A stretch of 64,000 nt of DNA from Bog-756 sp963812885 (GCA_963812885.1 CAWEWZ010000006.1:1-64000), one strand, 5' to 3'; positions 54,781 through 63,937 are shown, counted from the stretch's first letter. The notes: generated by a model not told the origin, from the letters alone. Numbers and translations are program-made.

Positions 54781-55796
54781 TCAGCGCCCGGCCACGTCGC
54801 GGATGGCATCGGCGATCGTTCCCACCGACGGCATCACCGCGGCCTCCAGCGGTGGAGGCCGAACCGATGGGGGCGAATTCGAGCCCCTACCCTCCGGACC
54901 GGCGCGTCGAGCTCGCCGAACAGCTCCTCGTTGATCACGCCGGCCACCTCGGCGCCGAAGCCGGCAAACCGGGTGGCGTGATGGGCGACGACGGCCCGGC
55001 GGGTGTGCGCCACCGAGCGCAGGACGGCCTCCGTGTCGAAGGGGACCAGGCTGCGCAGATCCACCACCTCGACGTCGATCTGCTCCTCGGCCACCCGTTC
55101 GGCCGCGGCCAGGGCGTCCCGCACCGTCCGGCCATAGGTGACGACGGTGACGTCGCCGCCCGGTCGTTTCACGTCGGCCGAGCCGATCGGGATACGCGCA
55201 TCGCCGTCCGGCACCGGGCCCGATGTCCCGTAGAGGGCGACGTTCTCGACGAACACGCACGGATCGTCGTCGAAGATGCACGAGGTGAGCAGACCCTTGG
55301 CGTCGGCCGGCGTGCTGGGTATGACGACCTTGAGCCCGGGGACGTGGGCCAGCCACGCCTCGAGGGTCTGGGAGTGGGTGGCGCCCGATCCGATCCCGCC
55401 GAACACCGCGGTGCGAAGGGTGAGCGGGACCTGGAGCAGCCCTCCGGACATGAACCGTGCCTTGGCGGCGTGGTTCACCAGCTGGTCGAGGGCGATGCTG
55501 ATGAAGTCCATGATCATGACTTCGGCCACCGGCCGGAGCCCGCCCACCGCGGCCCCGACCGCGGCCCCGACGATGGCCGCCTCCGAGATGGGGGTGTCCC
55601 GCACCCGGTCGGTCCCGTAGGCGGTGGACAGCCCCTTGGTCACCTGGGAGATACCGCCGCCCGGGTCGGCCAGGTCCTCCCCGATCAGGATGACCGAGGG
55701 GTCGGCGGCCAGGGCCTCCCCGAGGGCCCGGTTCAGTGCCTCCCGCATGCTCATCGAGGTCACATTGGCTCCGGTGGCGGCGGCCGGGTCGGTCAT
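54781..55796 (-). CDS. 2-oxoacid dehydrogenase E1 beta subunit, one frame shift
   Basis: About 339 residues. 'MREALNRALGEALAADPSVILIGEDL' near residue 20, 'PISEAAIVGAAVGAAVGGLRPVAEVMIMDFISIALDQLVNHAAKARFMSGG' near 75, and 'YGRTVRDALAAAERVAEEQIDVEVVDLRSLVPFDTEAV' define the Transket_pyr and C-terminal domains. The last ~35 residues ('PPLEAAVMPSVGTIADAIRDVAGR') are in another frame after an A run near 54888 that seems one base short. ATG 55796, 8 bases after E1 alpha. Pairs with E1 alpha for TPP-dependent decarboxylation. Confidence 0.88.
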
Positions 55797-55804
55797 GTCA
55801 TGAC

Positions 55805-56806
55805 CTACGCCTGCGCACTGCCGGCTCCCATCCCGTAGACGTCGACGAAGGCCTCGTCGGCGTCCGGCGGTCCGGCGGCCAGGGCGGCGGCGAACGCGGC
55901 CTCGACGTCGAGGCGGGCTTCCTCGTCGATCCGGTCCGCCCCGGCCTCGTCGAGCACACCCTCGTCGATCAGGAGGCTCCGGTAGCGGGCCACCGGTTCC
56001 GCGGTGCGGGCGGCCTCGAGCTCCTCGGCCGGGATGTACCGCATGGGATCGCCGAAGTAGTGGCCCCACAGCCGGTAGGTCATGCACTCGAGCAGCGTCG
56101 GTCCCCCGCCCTCGCGGGCCCGGGACGCGGCATGGGCGAGCGCCCGGTGGACGGCATCGGGGTCGTTGCCGTCCACCTGCTCGCCGGGGAGGCCGTAGCC
56201 GACAGCCCGGTCGACGATGCTGGCCACCGGCTGGGCCTCGGCGGTCGGGGTCATTTCGGCGTAGCGGTTGTTCTGGCAGACGAAGACGACCGGCAGGCGC
56301 CACAACGCGGCCAGGTTGACCGCCTCGTGGAAGGAGCCGGTCCCGGTGGCACCGTCGCCGAAGCTGGCCACGGTGATCTGCCTGGTGTCCTGCAGGAGGG
56401 CGGCGAGACCGACGCCGACCGCGATCGGGATCCCCGATCCCACGATCCCGGTCGACAGCACCAGGCCCGATGGTGGATGGGAGATGTGCATGGCCCCGCC
56501 CTTGCCCCCGTTGACCCCGGTGCCGCGGGTGAGGATCTCGGCCACCAGAGGGCCGAGCGGCACCCCTTTCGCCACCTGGTCGTGGAGGCCCCGGTAGGTC
56601 GTCACCAGCTGGTCGTCGGGCTCCAGGGCGGTCCCGATGGCGGCGGCGATGGCCTCCTGGCCGGTGGCCGGCCAGTAGGTGCAGGCGAACTCACCGGCGC
56701 TCAGGCCCCGCCGCAGGCGCTCGTCGCACGAGAGGATCCGTGTCATCAGCTCGTACATCCGGTGCCTCACCCCGGCCGCCGGCGTTCCCTCACCCGCTCG
56801 ACTCAC
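55805..56806 (-). CDS. 2-oxoacid dehydrogenase E1 alpha subunit
   Basis: TPP-binding E1 alpha of 333 residues. 'MYELMTRILSCDERLRRG' N-terminal helix, 'GNGGKGGAMHIS'-like 'VNGGKGGAMHISHP', 'FGDGATGTGSFHEAVNLAALWRLPVVFVCQNNRYA' (GDG to NN thiamine motif) near residue 155, and 'TYRLWGHYFGD' near 245 are all present. GTG 56806 overlaps the KstD-like stop (GTGA). With E1 beta it forms a heterotetramer that decarboxylates a 2-oxoacid, acetoin or similar compound. No E2 acyltransferase or E3 is encoded nearby; a standalone lipoyl protein is upstream in the same cluster. Confidence 0.9.
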   Translation of the reverse strand: MSRAGEGTPAAGVRHRMYELMTRILSCDERLRRGLSAGEFACTYWPATGQEAIAAAIGTALEPDDQLVTTYRGLHDQVAKGVPLGPLVAEILTRGTGVNGGKGGAMHISHPPSGLVLSTGIVGSGIPIAVGVGLAALLQDTRQITVASFGDGATGTGSFHEAVNLAALWRLPVVFVCQNNRYAEMTPTAEAQPVASIVDRAVGYGLPGEQVDGNDPDAVHRALAHAASRAREGGGPTLLECMTYRLWGHYFGDPMRYIPAEELEAARTAEPVARYRSLLIDEGVLDEAGADRIDEEARLDVEAAFAAALAAGPPDADEAFVDVYGMGAGSAQA

Positions 56807-58467
56807 GCCGGTCCGCCGCTCCGGTGGCGAACGACGCCGGCGTGGGTCCCGGCCAGGTGGCCCCAGACGGTTCCCATGCCGATCGAGGTGCCTCCGCCGT
56901 AGTAGGCGGGGCCGGCCGGACTGGCGACGACGTTTCCGGCGCCGTACAGACCGGGGATGGGTCGGTCCCGCACATGGAGCACCCGTCCGTGGCCGTCGAC
57001 CCGCGGCCCGCCCTTGGTCCCCACCGAGCCGATGTGCAACGGGAGGGCGTAGAACGGGGCCTCGCCGATGGCGCCCAGGTTCGGGTGCTCGGCCCGGGGA
57101 TCCCCGTGGAAGCGGTCGTAGGCGCTGGACCCCCGCCCGAAGTCCCGGTCCCGCCCGTCGGCGACGAACCGGTTCCATCGTTCGACCGTCGCCAACAGTC
57201 CTGCGGAGTCGATCCCCACCTTTCCGGCCAGACCCTCGAGGGACTCGTGGACCGTCAGCCACTCCGGATCGGGGTCGCCGGGCCGTGACGTCACCACCGG
57301 GTACCGCGACCGGTACTGGTGATCGAAGACCACCCAGCAGGGCAGGTGCCGGGTCGAATACTCGTTGGCGTCGAAGGAGAAGAACGCCTTCTGCATGTCG
57401 TTGTAGTTGGCGGCCTCGTTGACAAAGCGGTCGCCGAACCGGTCGACGATGATCGAGTGGGGGGCGGTCCGCTCCACGCCCACGAACCTGGCCAGTGGCC
57501 GGCCCTCGTACTCCTCACCGGGCACCGAGGAGGCCGGGTACCACCACGTCTCGTTCATGTTGGCCAGGTCGGCGCCGACCTCCATGGCCAGCAGCAGCCC
57601 GTCCCCCTCGTTGGCCGGAGGGCTGTGGGGATGGGTCAACGGGCCGGGCAGGAACCTGGTGCGCAGCTGTTCGTTCCATTCGTACCCCCCGGAGGCGAGT
57701 ACGACCGCCGCGGCCTGGATGGCACGTCGCCCTCCGTCGTGCTCGACCACCAGTCCCGATACCCGGTCACCACGCATGGTGATCTCGTCCGCCCTGGTCC
57801 CGAGCAGCGGTTCGATGCCGCGGGAGAGGCAGGCCTCGAGCAGGGCACCGATCAGGGCCTGGCCGCAGGCGACCTGGCCGTCGGCCACTCGTTGCTGCAC
57901 CACCGAGGGATCGAATCGCTCCGGGAAGTAGGTCGGACGCCAGTCGACCGTTGCCTCCTGCAGGGTGATCGGCAGACCGAGCACTGGAGGACGGCGGAGG
58001 TTGGCCGCCCACCGTCCGAGCCGCTTGGTGTCGAACAGCACCGGCTCGAGCATCCGACCCGAATCCTTGGCCCCCTCCATCTCCGGGTGGTAGTCCGGCC
58101 AGGTCATCGGGCTGAGCCGAAGTCCTGTCCGCCCCTCGAGGTCGGCCACGATCCGCGGACCTTCGTCGACATAGCGCTCGAGCAGGGCGGCCGGCGTCCG
58201 TCCGGCGGTCAGCCGGGCCATGTAGGCCAGGGCCTCGTCCCTGGTGTCGTCCACGCCGATCGCGGCCATGTGGTGGTTCCGGGGCATCCAGATGCCGCCG
58301 CCGGACACCGCCGTCGTTCCTCCGATCGACGTCGTGCGTTCGACGACGGTGACCCGGGCACCGTTGTCGTGGGCGGTGATGGCCGCCGTCAGGGCCGAGG
58401 CCCCGGTACCCACGACGACCACGTCGGTGGCCGCCGGCGGGCCGGCGGGACCGGAGCCGTCAGTCAT
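56803..58467 (-). CDS. FAD-dependent oxidoreductase, 3-ketosteroid dehydrogenase-like
   Basis: A 554-residue flavoprotein of the KstD/fumarate reductase fold. 'VVVVGTGASALTAAITAHDNGARVTVVERTTSIGGTTAVSGGGIWMPRN' contains the dinucleotide motif and FAD-contact Ser/Thr, 'ASGGYEWNEQL' is near residue 270, and 'GPAYYGGGTSIGMGTVWGHLAG' is the C-terminal FAD motif. ATG 58467 overlaps the Rieske stop by 8 bases. Characterised relatives desaturate ring A of steroids or reduce fumarate-like substrates; adjacency to a Rieske oxygenase favours a steroid or alicyclic substrate. Confidence 0.88.
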   Translation of the reverse strand: MTDGSGPAGPPAATDVVVVGTGASALTAAITAHDNGARVTVVERTTSIGGTTAVSGGGIWMPRNHHMAAIGVDDTRDEALAYMARLTAGRTPAALLERYVDEGPRIVADLEGRTGLRLSPMTWPDYHPEMEGAKDSGRMLEPVLFDTKRLGRWAANLRRPPVLGLPITLQEATVDWRPTYFPERFDPSVVQQRVADGQVACGQALIGALLEACLSRGIEPLLGTRADEITMRGDRVSGLVVEHDGGRRAIQAAAVVLASGGYEWNEQLRTRFLPGPLTHPHSPPANEGDGLLLAMEVGADLANMNETWWYPASSVPGEEYEGRPLARFVGVERTAPHSIIVDRFGDRFVNEAANYNDMQKAFFSFDANEYSTRHLPCWVVFDHQYRSRYPVVTSRPGDPDPEWLTVHESLEGLAGKVGIDSAGLLATVERWNRFVADGRDRDFGRGSSAYDRFHGDPRAEHPNLGAIGEAPFYALPLHIGSVGTKGGPRVDGHGRVLHVRDRPIPGLYGAGNVVASPAGPAYYGGGTSIGMGTVWGHLAGTHAGVVRHRSGGPA

Positions 58468-59844
58468 CCCGGGCCATCGCCAGATAGCGGTCGAGCTCGC
58501 GGTGCATGGTGCCGATCCCCGCCTCGTAGGTGTGGGAGAGGCGCAATCCCGCGAAGCCCTGGGTGTGGATTCCCCGTTGCTGGCGACCGATGTTCGAGAA
58601 GTCCTGGAGCGGGATGCGCGGCCAGTGATCGGTGTCGTCGGGCGCGTAAGGGCCCTCGACGACAGGCGCGGGCCACCGGCTCTCCCCGGGCCGGAATGGT
58701 GAGGGACCACAACTCGAAGACGCATGATTCCGGGTCGTCGCCGTTGGGTCGGACCCGGTAGACGAGGGCGTTTCCGTACTGGGGGAGCACGAAGTAGTTG
58801 GGGAACATGAAGAACATGCCCCCCCATCGGGCCAGGGCCACCGGATCGGGCGGGGGGAGCGGGATCCCGGCACCGGCGGCGTACTCGTAGATGGCCTTGA
58901 CCAGCTCGGCTCCGAAGGTGCTCCCCTCGGGGATCGTCCGGTGCCGCATCCCTTCGACCACCTGCACCTCGCGGGGGAGCGTCATGGCCTCCAGCCCGCT
59001 GCTCAGGAGCCGCACCGATTCGACGATGGCGTCGACCTCCCCGACTCCGACCTGTTGTCCCTTCTTGGCCTGCGCGTTGGGCCGGAGCTGGAAGCTCGAA
59101 TGCCCCCCGTCGTACACCGAATAGACCAGGCTGTCGGGGTCGTACTGCTCGGGGTGGCCGAGCGTCAGCTGGGGATGGGTCTGGGGGACGTGGTACCCCT
59201 CCATGAAGGCTTCCTGGGCCATCTTCCAGTTGGCCGGCAGGACCGTCTTCTTCCACCAGTGCACCCGCATGTCGGCCATGCCGAGCGGGTCGAGAAGGCT
59301 CGGGATGGGGTCGAGGGCGTCCAGCAGCGGCGGCGCGCGCCGGGTCGAGGTTGACCCACGCGCACCCACCCCACAGATCCACCCGGGCCTGCCTGAGGCA
59401 CAACGCCTCGGGTTCGAGCAGCTCCTGGTCGAAGGCGTGGGCACCGTAGACGAACGAATTCCTGCCCTCGAGGTCCCATCGCCAACCGTGGAAGGGGCAG
59501 ATGATGCGTCCGCCGGCGAAGGACCCGGTGCCCTTGGCCAGCTCGGTGGCCCGGTGGCGGCAGGCGTTGAAGTAGGCCCTCACCGTCTGGTCGTCCACCC
59601 TGACCACGAGGAGTGACTGATCACAGATCGTGTACTCGACGTAGTCGCCCACCGCTGGGATCTCCTCGAGCCGGCAGGCCATCTGCCAGACGCGTGGCCA
59701 CAGACGTTCCCGTTCGAGGTCGGCGAACGACCGGTCGTAGTAGCGCTCGGCCGGGACGAAGTCGGGACGACCCATGGCGTAGGGCACGTCCGGCCGGCCG
59801 TTGGCTGTCGGGCCCGGTCCGGCCCGGACGCTCACCTCAGTCAC
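58460..59844 (-). CDS. Rieske non-haem iron oxygenase, large subunit, two frame shifts
   Basis: About 460 residues. The Rieske cluster ligands are 'CRHRATEL' and 'CPFHGWRWDLEG' near residues 90-110. The mononuclear iron site is 'MEGYHVPQTHPQL' (2-His) near 235. Two frame changes, near 59333 ('VNLDPAR' to 'APPLLDALDP') and 58690 ('LTIPA' to 'RPGESRWPAPVVEGPYAPDD'), each fit one base. GTG 59844 with GGGGGA upstream. It belongs to the ring-hydroxylating oxygenase alpha subunit group. The SnoaL-fold protein just upstream could be the small subunit. Electron donors are not encoded here. Confidence 0.83.
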
Positions 59845-60241
59845 CCGATCCCCCGTCGGGAGCGCCGAGCATGGTGATCGACCGCTCCCTGAAGCGCCAT
59901 CGCCGCTCATCGCGGGCGAGGCGGTCGTGGTAGCGCCCGGCGGCGACGATGCTCGGGCCTTCGGCCGTCGGGCGGACGAACAGGTAGTCGGTGGTGGCGG
60001 TGGCCGAGTCGCCGTCGATGTCGACGAGCGAGTTGCTGGTGACGTGCTGGCCCCGGCGCCCGGCCGGCATCATCGCCGTCATGAGCACGCGGATCGAGTC
60101 CCGGCCCTCGGTCACCTGTCCCGACAGGATGAACCGGGCGTCCTCGGTGAACAGGTCGGCCCACTCGTCGAACCGGCCGTCGTCGCACCGCTGGCTGTAC
60201 TCGCTGAGCGTCCGCCTGATCTGGTCCTCGTCCTCCCCCAC
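59837..60241 (-). CDS. SnoaL/NTF2-fold protein (possible oxygenase small subunit)
   Basis: A 134-residue cone-shaped NTF2-like protein. 'IRRTLSEYSQRCDDGRFDEWADLFTEDARFIL' is the signature first helix and strand, followed by 'GRDSIRVLMTAMMP' and 'TTDYLFVRPT'. GTG 60241 with GGGGAG upstream. Its end overlaps the Rieske start by 8 bases. Small subunits of ring-hydroxylating dioxygenases have this fold, so it may be the beta subunit; alternatively it is a hydratase or isomerase. Confidence 0.82.
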   Translation of the reverse strand: MGEDEDQIRRTLSEYSQRCDDGRFDEWADLFTEDARFILSGQVTEGRDSIRVLMTAMMPAGRRGQHVTSNSLVDIDGDSATATTDYLFVRPTAEGPSIVAAGRYHDRLARDERRWRFRERSITMLGAPDGGSGD

Positions 60242-60386
60242 GGCGCTCCCCTTCTGACCCGACGGCCGGCCCGAGGTCAGACGACCCCGGTCATGATAGA
60301 TCCGGCGCCCGGCGGCCGCCGTTGGCCATGGACGCCCGAACACCACCGGCAGCACCGCCGGCGGTGTCGCCGGTGTCCGACCCCGG

Positions 60387-60620
60387 TCATGGGGCAAGCT
60401 CGCCGATGACTTCACCGACCGGGTAGGTCTCGCCCTCGTCCCCGATGTGGCGGAGCACTCCCGACACCGGTGCCGGGATCTCGGTCTCCACCTTGTCGGT
60501 CTCCAGGAGATAGATCGGCTCGTCCTGCACGATCCGTTCCCCATCGCCGACCAGCCATCGGGCCAACGTGCCCTCGGTCATCTCCATGCCGAGCTTCGGA
60601 ATTCGGATCTCGATGGTCAT
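60387..60620 (-). CDS. standalone lipoyl/biotinyl-domain protein
   Basis: A 77-residue single domain. 'IEIRIPKLGMEMTEGTLARWLVGDGERIVQDEPIYLLETDKVETEIPAPVSGVLRHI' is the full lipoyl fold with the lipoylated Lys in ETDKVE near residue 43, as in E2 subunits. There is no linker, E1/E3-binding domain or acyltransferase core. ATG 60620 has weak ribosome binding. It is the first gene of the E1-containing cluster, so it probably serves as a swinging-arm carrier for the E1 alpha/beta pair. Lipoylation (not biotinylation) is inferred from the TDK context. Confidence 0.87.
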   Translation of the reverse strand: MTIEIRIPKLGMEMTEGTLARWLVGDGERIVQDEPIYLLETDKVETEIPAPVSGVLRHIGDEGETYPVGEVIGELAP

Positions 60621-60776
60621 CACCCTCTCGGCGCGCCGGGCCCAGGTCGCAGCCGGCATCGGCCGCCGTCGGGACCACACATTAGAAGGTCGGGCCCGGC
60701 GGGGCCGTGGGCAACCTTGCTAGCTTCGCGGGTCGGCAAGCAGGACCACGCAAACCTTTCCCGACAGGAGCAGGCC

Positions 60777-61664
60777 ATGGAGACCCGAACGCTCGACACG
60801 GTGATCTACGAGAAGGACGGGCCCGTCGCCTGGATCACCCTGGACTATGCGGAGAAGGCCAACATCCAGTCATCGGGTCTGGTGTTCGACGTCGACGACT
60901 GCCTCAGTGACGCCGACCGGGACTACGACATCAAGGTGGTGGTCCTCAAGGCGAACGGCCCCGGCTTCAGCGGCGGCCACGTGGTCACCGGGACCCCGGG
61001 AACCGAGATGCGCGAGATCGACGAGAGCACGGCCAAGCTCGGGAGCCCCTGGAAAGGCCAGTGGGACATCTACGGGACCCCGGTGCTCAAGCTGTGGGAC
61101 TTCCCGAAGGTGACCATCGCCCAGGTCCACGGCTACTGCCTGGGCGGCGGCACGGTGTGGGGCCTGCTCACCGACATGACGGTGGCCTCCGAGGATGCCT
61201 ACTTCCAGTTCCCGGTCCTCCAGGGCATGGCCATGCCGACGATGGAGACGGGCATCGAACCGTGGATCTTCATGAACTGGAAGCGGGCCTCCGAGTACAT
61301 GTACACCGGTCAGGAGATCGGGGCCCAGGAGGCCAAGGAGCTGGGCCTGATCAACCGGGTGGTGACCCGCGAGCGCCTGGACGACGAGGTCAACGAGCTG
61401 GCGTTCCACGTGGCCCAGGCCCCACTGACCACCCTGATGGCGGCCAAGGCCAACATCCGGAGGGCCTGGGATCTCATGGGGTTGCGGAGCCACCTGCAGG
61501 CGTCGAACGATCTGCTCACCGTGGCCACCCAGGCCACCGACGTGCAGGGATACATACGAGAGGTGTTCTCCGAGGGCCTCCGGCCGCGGGAGGCGGCCAG
61601 GCGCAACGCCGAGCGGGCCAAGGTGTTGGCGGCCGAGTCGAAGGCGCGTCGGTCGACGGTGTGA
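60777..61664 (+). CDS. enoyl-CoA hydratase/isomerase family protein
   Basis: A 295-residue crotonase. 'VAWITLDYAEKANIQSSGLVFDVDD', 'VVVLKANGPGFSGGHV' (first oxyanion segment), and 'AQVHGYCLGGGTVWGLLTDMTVASEDAYFQFP' (second oxyanion segment) are recognised. 'GQEIGAQEAKELGLINRVV' is the C-terminal helical region. The usual catalytic Glu pair is not obvious. ATG 60777 follows CAGGAG. Divergent from the lipoyl protein with 156 bases between them, and followed by an SRPBCC gene in the same direction. Confidence 0.87.
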   Translation: METRTLDTVIYEKDGPVAWITLDYAEKANIQSSGLVFDVDDCLSDADRDYDIKVVVLKANGPGFSGGHVVTGTPGTEMREIDESTAKLGSPWKGQWDIYGTPVLKLWDFPKVTIAQVHGYCLGGGTVWGLLTDMTVASEDAYFQFPVLQGMAMPTMETGIEPWIFMNWKRASEYMYTGQEIGAQEAKELGLINRVVTRERLDDEVNELAFHVAQAPLTTLMAAKANIRRAWDLMGLRSHLQASNDLLTVATQATDVQGYIREVFSEGLRPREAARRNAERAKVLAAESKARRSTV

Positions 61665-61707
61665 AGCGAGAGGGGCGGGGCGGAACGCCGGGTCGTAGGG
61701 TGGTGCC

Positions 61708-62157
61708 GTGCACGACTCGGTGACGGTCCACATGGAAGCCCCGCCCCGACGGATCTGGGACCTGGTCAGCGACGTCACCCGGATCGGGCGGTACAGCCCG
61801 GAGACCTTCGAGGCCGAATGGCTCGACGGCGCCACCGGTCCGGCGACCGGCGCCCGGTTCCGGGGTCACGTGAAGCGTAACGGGAAGGGCCCCGTCTACT
61901 GGACGACGTGCACGGTGGTGGCCAGCGTGCCCGATCGCGAGTTCACCTTCGGCGTCGGCTCGCCGGACAAGCCGCTGAACACCTGGAGCTACAAGCTCGA
62001 ACCGAGTGGCGACGGCACCGATGTCACCGAGTCGTTCCAGCTGGCCGACACCATCGGGCTCCGGCTCTACTGGGCGCTGCTCGGTTGGGCCCGGGGACGA
62101 ACCAACCGCAACGGCATGCGCACCACGCTCGAGCGCATCAAGGCTGAGGTCGAATAG
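61708..62157 (+). CDS. SRPBCC family protein
   Basis: A 149-residue START-like protein. 'VTVHMEAPPRRIWDLVSDVTRIGRYSPETFEAEWLDG' and 'ARFRGHVKRNGKGPVYWTTCTVVASVPDREFTFGV' match the polyketide-cyclase/dehydrase (Polyketide_cyc2) group common in mycobacteria and relatives. GTG 61708. 43 bases after the crotonase gene in the same direction. Ligand unknown; convergent with adk. Confidence 0.87.
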   Translation: MHDSVTVHMEAPPRRIWDLVSDVTRIGRYSPETFEAEWLDGATGPATGARFRGHVKRNGKGPVYWTTCTVVASVPDREFTFGVGSPDKPLNTWSYKLEPSGDGTDVTESFQLADTIGLRLYWALLGWARGRTNRNGMRTTLERIKAEVE

Positions 62158-62191
62158 AGGGCTCAGGACATTCGGTCGAATAAGAGGGCGG

Positions 62192-62839
62192 TCAGGACGC
62201 CGGGGCGGGAAGACCGAACCGCTCCCGGATGGCCGCCTGCACCTCTTCCACCGGCTTGGTGGCATCCACGGTGGCCACGAATTCCTTCCGCTCGAAAATC
62301 TCGATGAGCGGCCGGGTCTCCTCCTCGTAGGCCGCCAACCGGGTGGCCAGTGCCTCGGGGTTGTCATCCTCCCGGGCCACCAGCTTCCCGTGGCAGACGT
62401 CGCAGGTTTCCGGGTGTCGTGGTCGCTGGCCGATGAGGTTGTAGTCGAGCCCGCACTGGGAGCACAGCCGCCGGGCCAGGACCCGGTGCATGACCTCCTC
62501 GGTGGGCAGGTGCAGATTGATGACCCCGTCGATGTCGTAGCTCTCGAGGAAGAACTCGGCTTGGCGGGCGTTCCGGGGGAACCCGTCGATGATGAACCCG
62601 AAGTTCCAGTCGTGGGCGGCCAGGCGCTCCCGCACCACCGCCTCGACCAGATCGTCGCCCACCAGCTCGCCGACGGCCATGATCCGCTTGACCTGGGCGC
62701 CGAGTTTGGTGTGGTGCTGGACGTTCCACCGGAAGATGTCGCCGACGCTCACGTGCTCGAGGTCGAGATCCTCGGCGAGGAGCTTGGCCTGGGTGCCCTT
62801 GCCGCTTCCCTGGATACCCATGATGATGAACTTCCTCAT
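62192..62839 (-). CDS. adk: adenylate kinase (zinc-type)
   Basis: A 215-residue nucleoside monophosphate kinase. Walker A 'GIQGSGKGTQAKLL', 'VSVGDIFRW' (AMP-binding), 'GFIIDGFPRNARQAEF' (DGFPR motif), and the LID with four Cys ('CSQCG' and 'CDVCHG') for a structural zinc. The ATG at 62839 gives the standard Adk N-terminus. An in-frame ATG at 62884 overlaps the PPK2 stop and would add 15 residues. Converts AMP and ATP to two ADP. Linkage to a polyphosphate kinase fits nucleotide regeneration by polyphosphate. Confidence 0.93.
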   Translation of the reverse strand: MRKFIIMGIQGSGKGTQAKLLAEDLDLEHVSVGDIFRWNVQHHTKLGAQVKRIMAVGELVGDDLVEAVVRERLAAHDWNFGFIIDGFPRNARQAEFFLESYDIDGVINLHLPTEEVMHRVLARRLCSQCGLDYNLIGQRPRHPETCDVCHGKLVAREDDNPEALATRLAAYEEETRPLIEIFERKEFVATVDATKPVEEVQAAIRERFGLPAPAS

Positions 62840-62880
62840 GCCGGGTAACCTGGTCCCGCCGATCCACCGGATCCTGTCGG

Positions 62881-63744
62881 TCATCGCACCACGTACCGGT
62901 TGGGCACCCACGTCTGGCTGTCGATCGGTGGACGCTCGTAGGAGCGGTTCTGCCGCGGGGGCAGTTCGATCTGTTCGTGGGGGACGGCGTCGTAGGGCAC
63001 GATGTCGAGGAGGTGGCTGATGATGTTGAGCCGGGCCGTCTTCTTGTCGTCGGCGTCGACCACATACCACGGCGCCTCCTTGATGTCGGTGAACGCGAAC
63101 ATCTCGTCCTTGGCCTCGGCGTAGTCGACCCACCGGGCTCTGGCCTCGAGGTCCATCGGGCTCAGCTTCCAACGCTTCCCCGGGTTGTTGATCCGTTCGG
63201 TGAACCGGCGCTCCTGCTCCTCGTCGCTCAGCGACAGCCAGTACTTGACCAGGATGATCCCCGAACGGACGAGGGCCCGCTCGAGCTGCGGACAGGTGCG
63301 GAAGAACTCGGCGTGCTCCTCGGGTGTGCAGAACTCCATCACCTTTTCGACCCCGGCCCGGTTGTACCAGCTGCGGTCGAACAGGACGATCTCGCCGGCG
63401 GCCGGGAGATGGGCGATGTAGCGCTGGAAGTACCACTGCGACCGCTCCCGGTCGGTGGGGGTGCCGAGGGCGACGACCCGGCAGTACCGGGCGTTGAGTC
63501 GCTCCATGATCCGCTTGATGGTGCCGCCCTTGCCCGCGGTGTCCCGACCCTCGAACAGGACCACCACCCGGAGGCCCTCATGGAGGATCCACTCCTGCAT
63601 GCGGACCAGTTCCGTCTGGAGCCGGAGCAGCTCCTTCTCGTAGGCGGACTTGGAGATGACCTTCGGTTGGTCGCCGGTCGGCGACCGAGTGTCGCCGTCC
63701 AGCACCGTGGCGTCGGGGACCTGCTCGGGGACGTCCTTGCTCAT
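62881..63744 (-). CDS. ppk2: polyphosphate kinase 2 (PPK2)
   Basis: A 287-residue PPK2 domain protein. Walker A 'LFEGRDTAGKGGTIKRIMERLN' near residue 75, lid Arg region 'GTPTDRERSQWYFQRY', Walker B 'EIVLFDRSWYNRAGVEKVMEF' near 145, and 'WKLSPMDLEARARW' are diagnostic. The single-domain architecture and motifs fit class I (ADP phosphorylating) enzymes. ATG 63744; the tail before Lys 25 is disordered. Transcribed toward adk, so the pair could convert AMP via ADP to ATP using polyphosphate. Confidence 0.93.
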   Translation of the reverse strand: MSKDVPEQVPDATVLDGDTRSPTGDQPKVISKSAYEKELLRLQTELVRMQEWILHEGLRVVVLFEGRDTAGKGGTIKRIMERLNARYCRVVALGTPTDRERSQWYFQRYIAHLPAAGEIVLFDRSWYNRAGVEKVMEFCTPEEHAEFFRTCPQLERALVRSGIILVKYWLSLSDEEQERRFTERINNPGKRWKLSPMDLEARARWVDYAEAKDEMFAFTDIKEAPWYVVDADDKKTARLNIISHLLDIVPYDAVPHEQIELPPRQNRSYERPPIDSQTWVPNRYVVR

Positions 63745-63937
63745 CAGGCGCACGAGCGTAGTGGACACCGCCACGCAGCCGATCTTCTCGGAATCGATCC
63801 GCGACGGTGTTCCGGTGCCCACAGGCCGCCGCCCGGTGGGCGGCGGCCGGTTCGATCCGCCATACTGAAGCGTCGACCGGGGCGGTGCCGGCCCGGCTGT
63901 CGACGATCCCCGTCCACCGGAGTCAGGAGGAGTCGCA

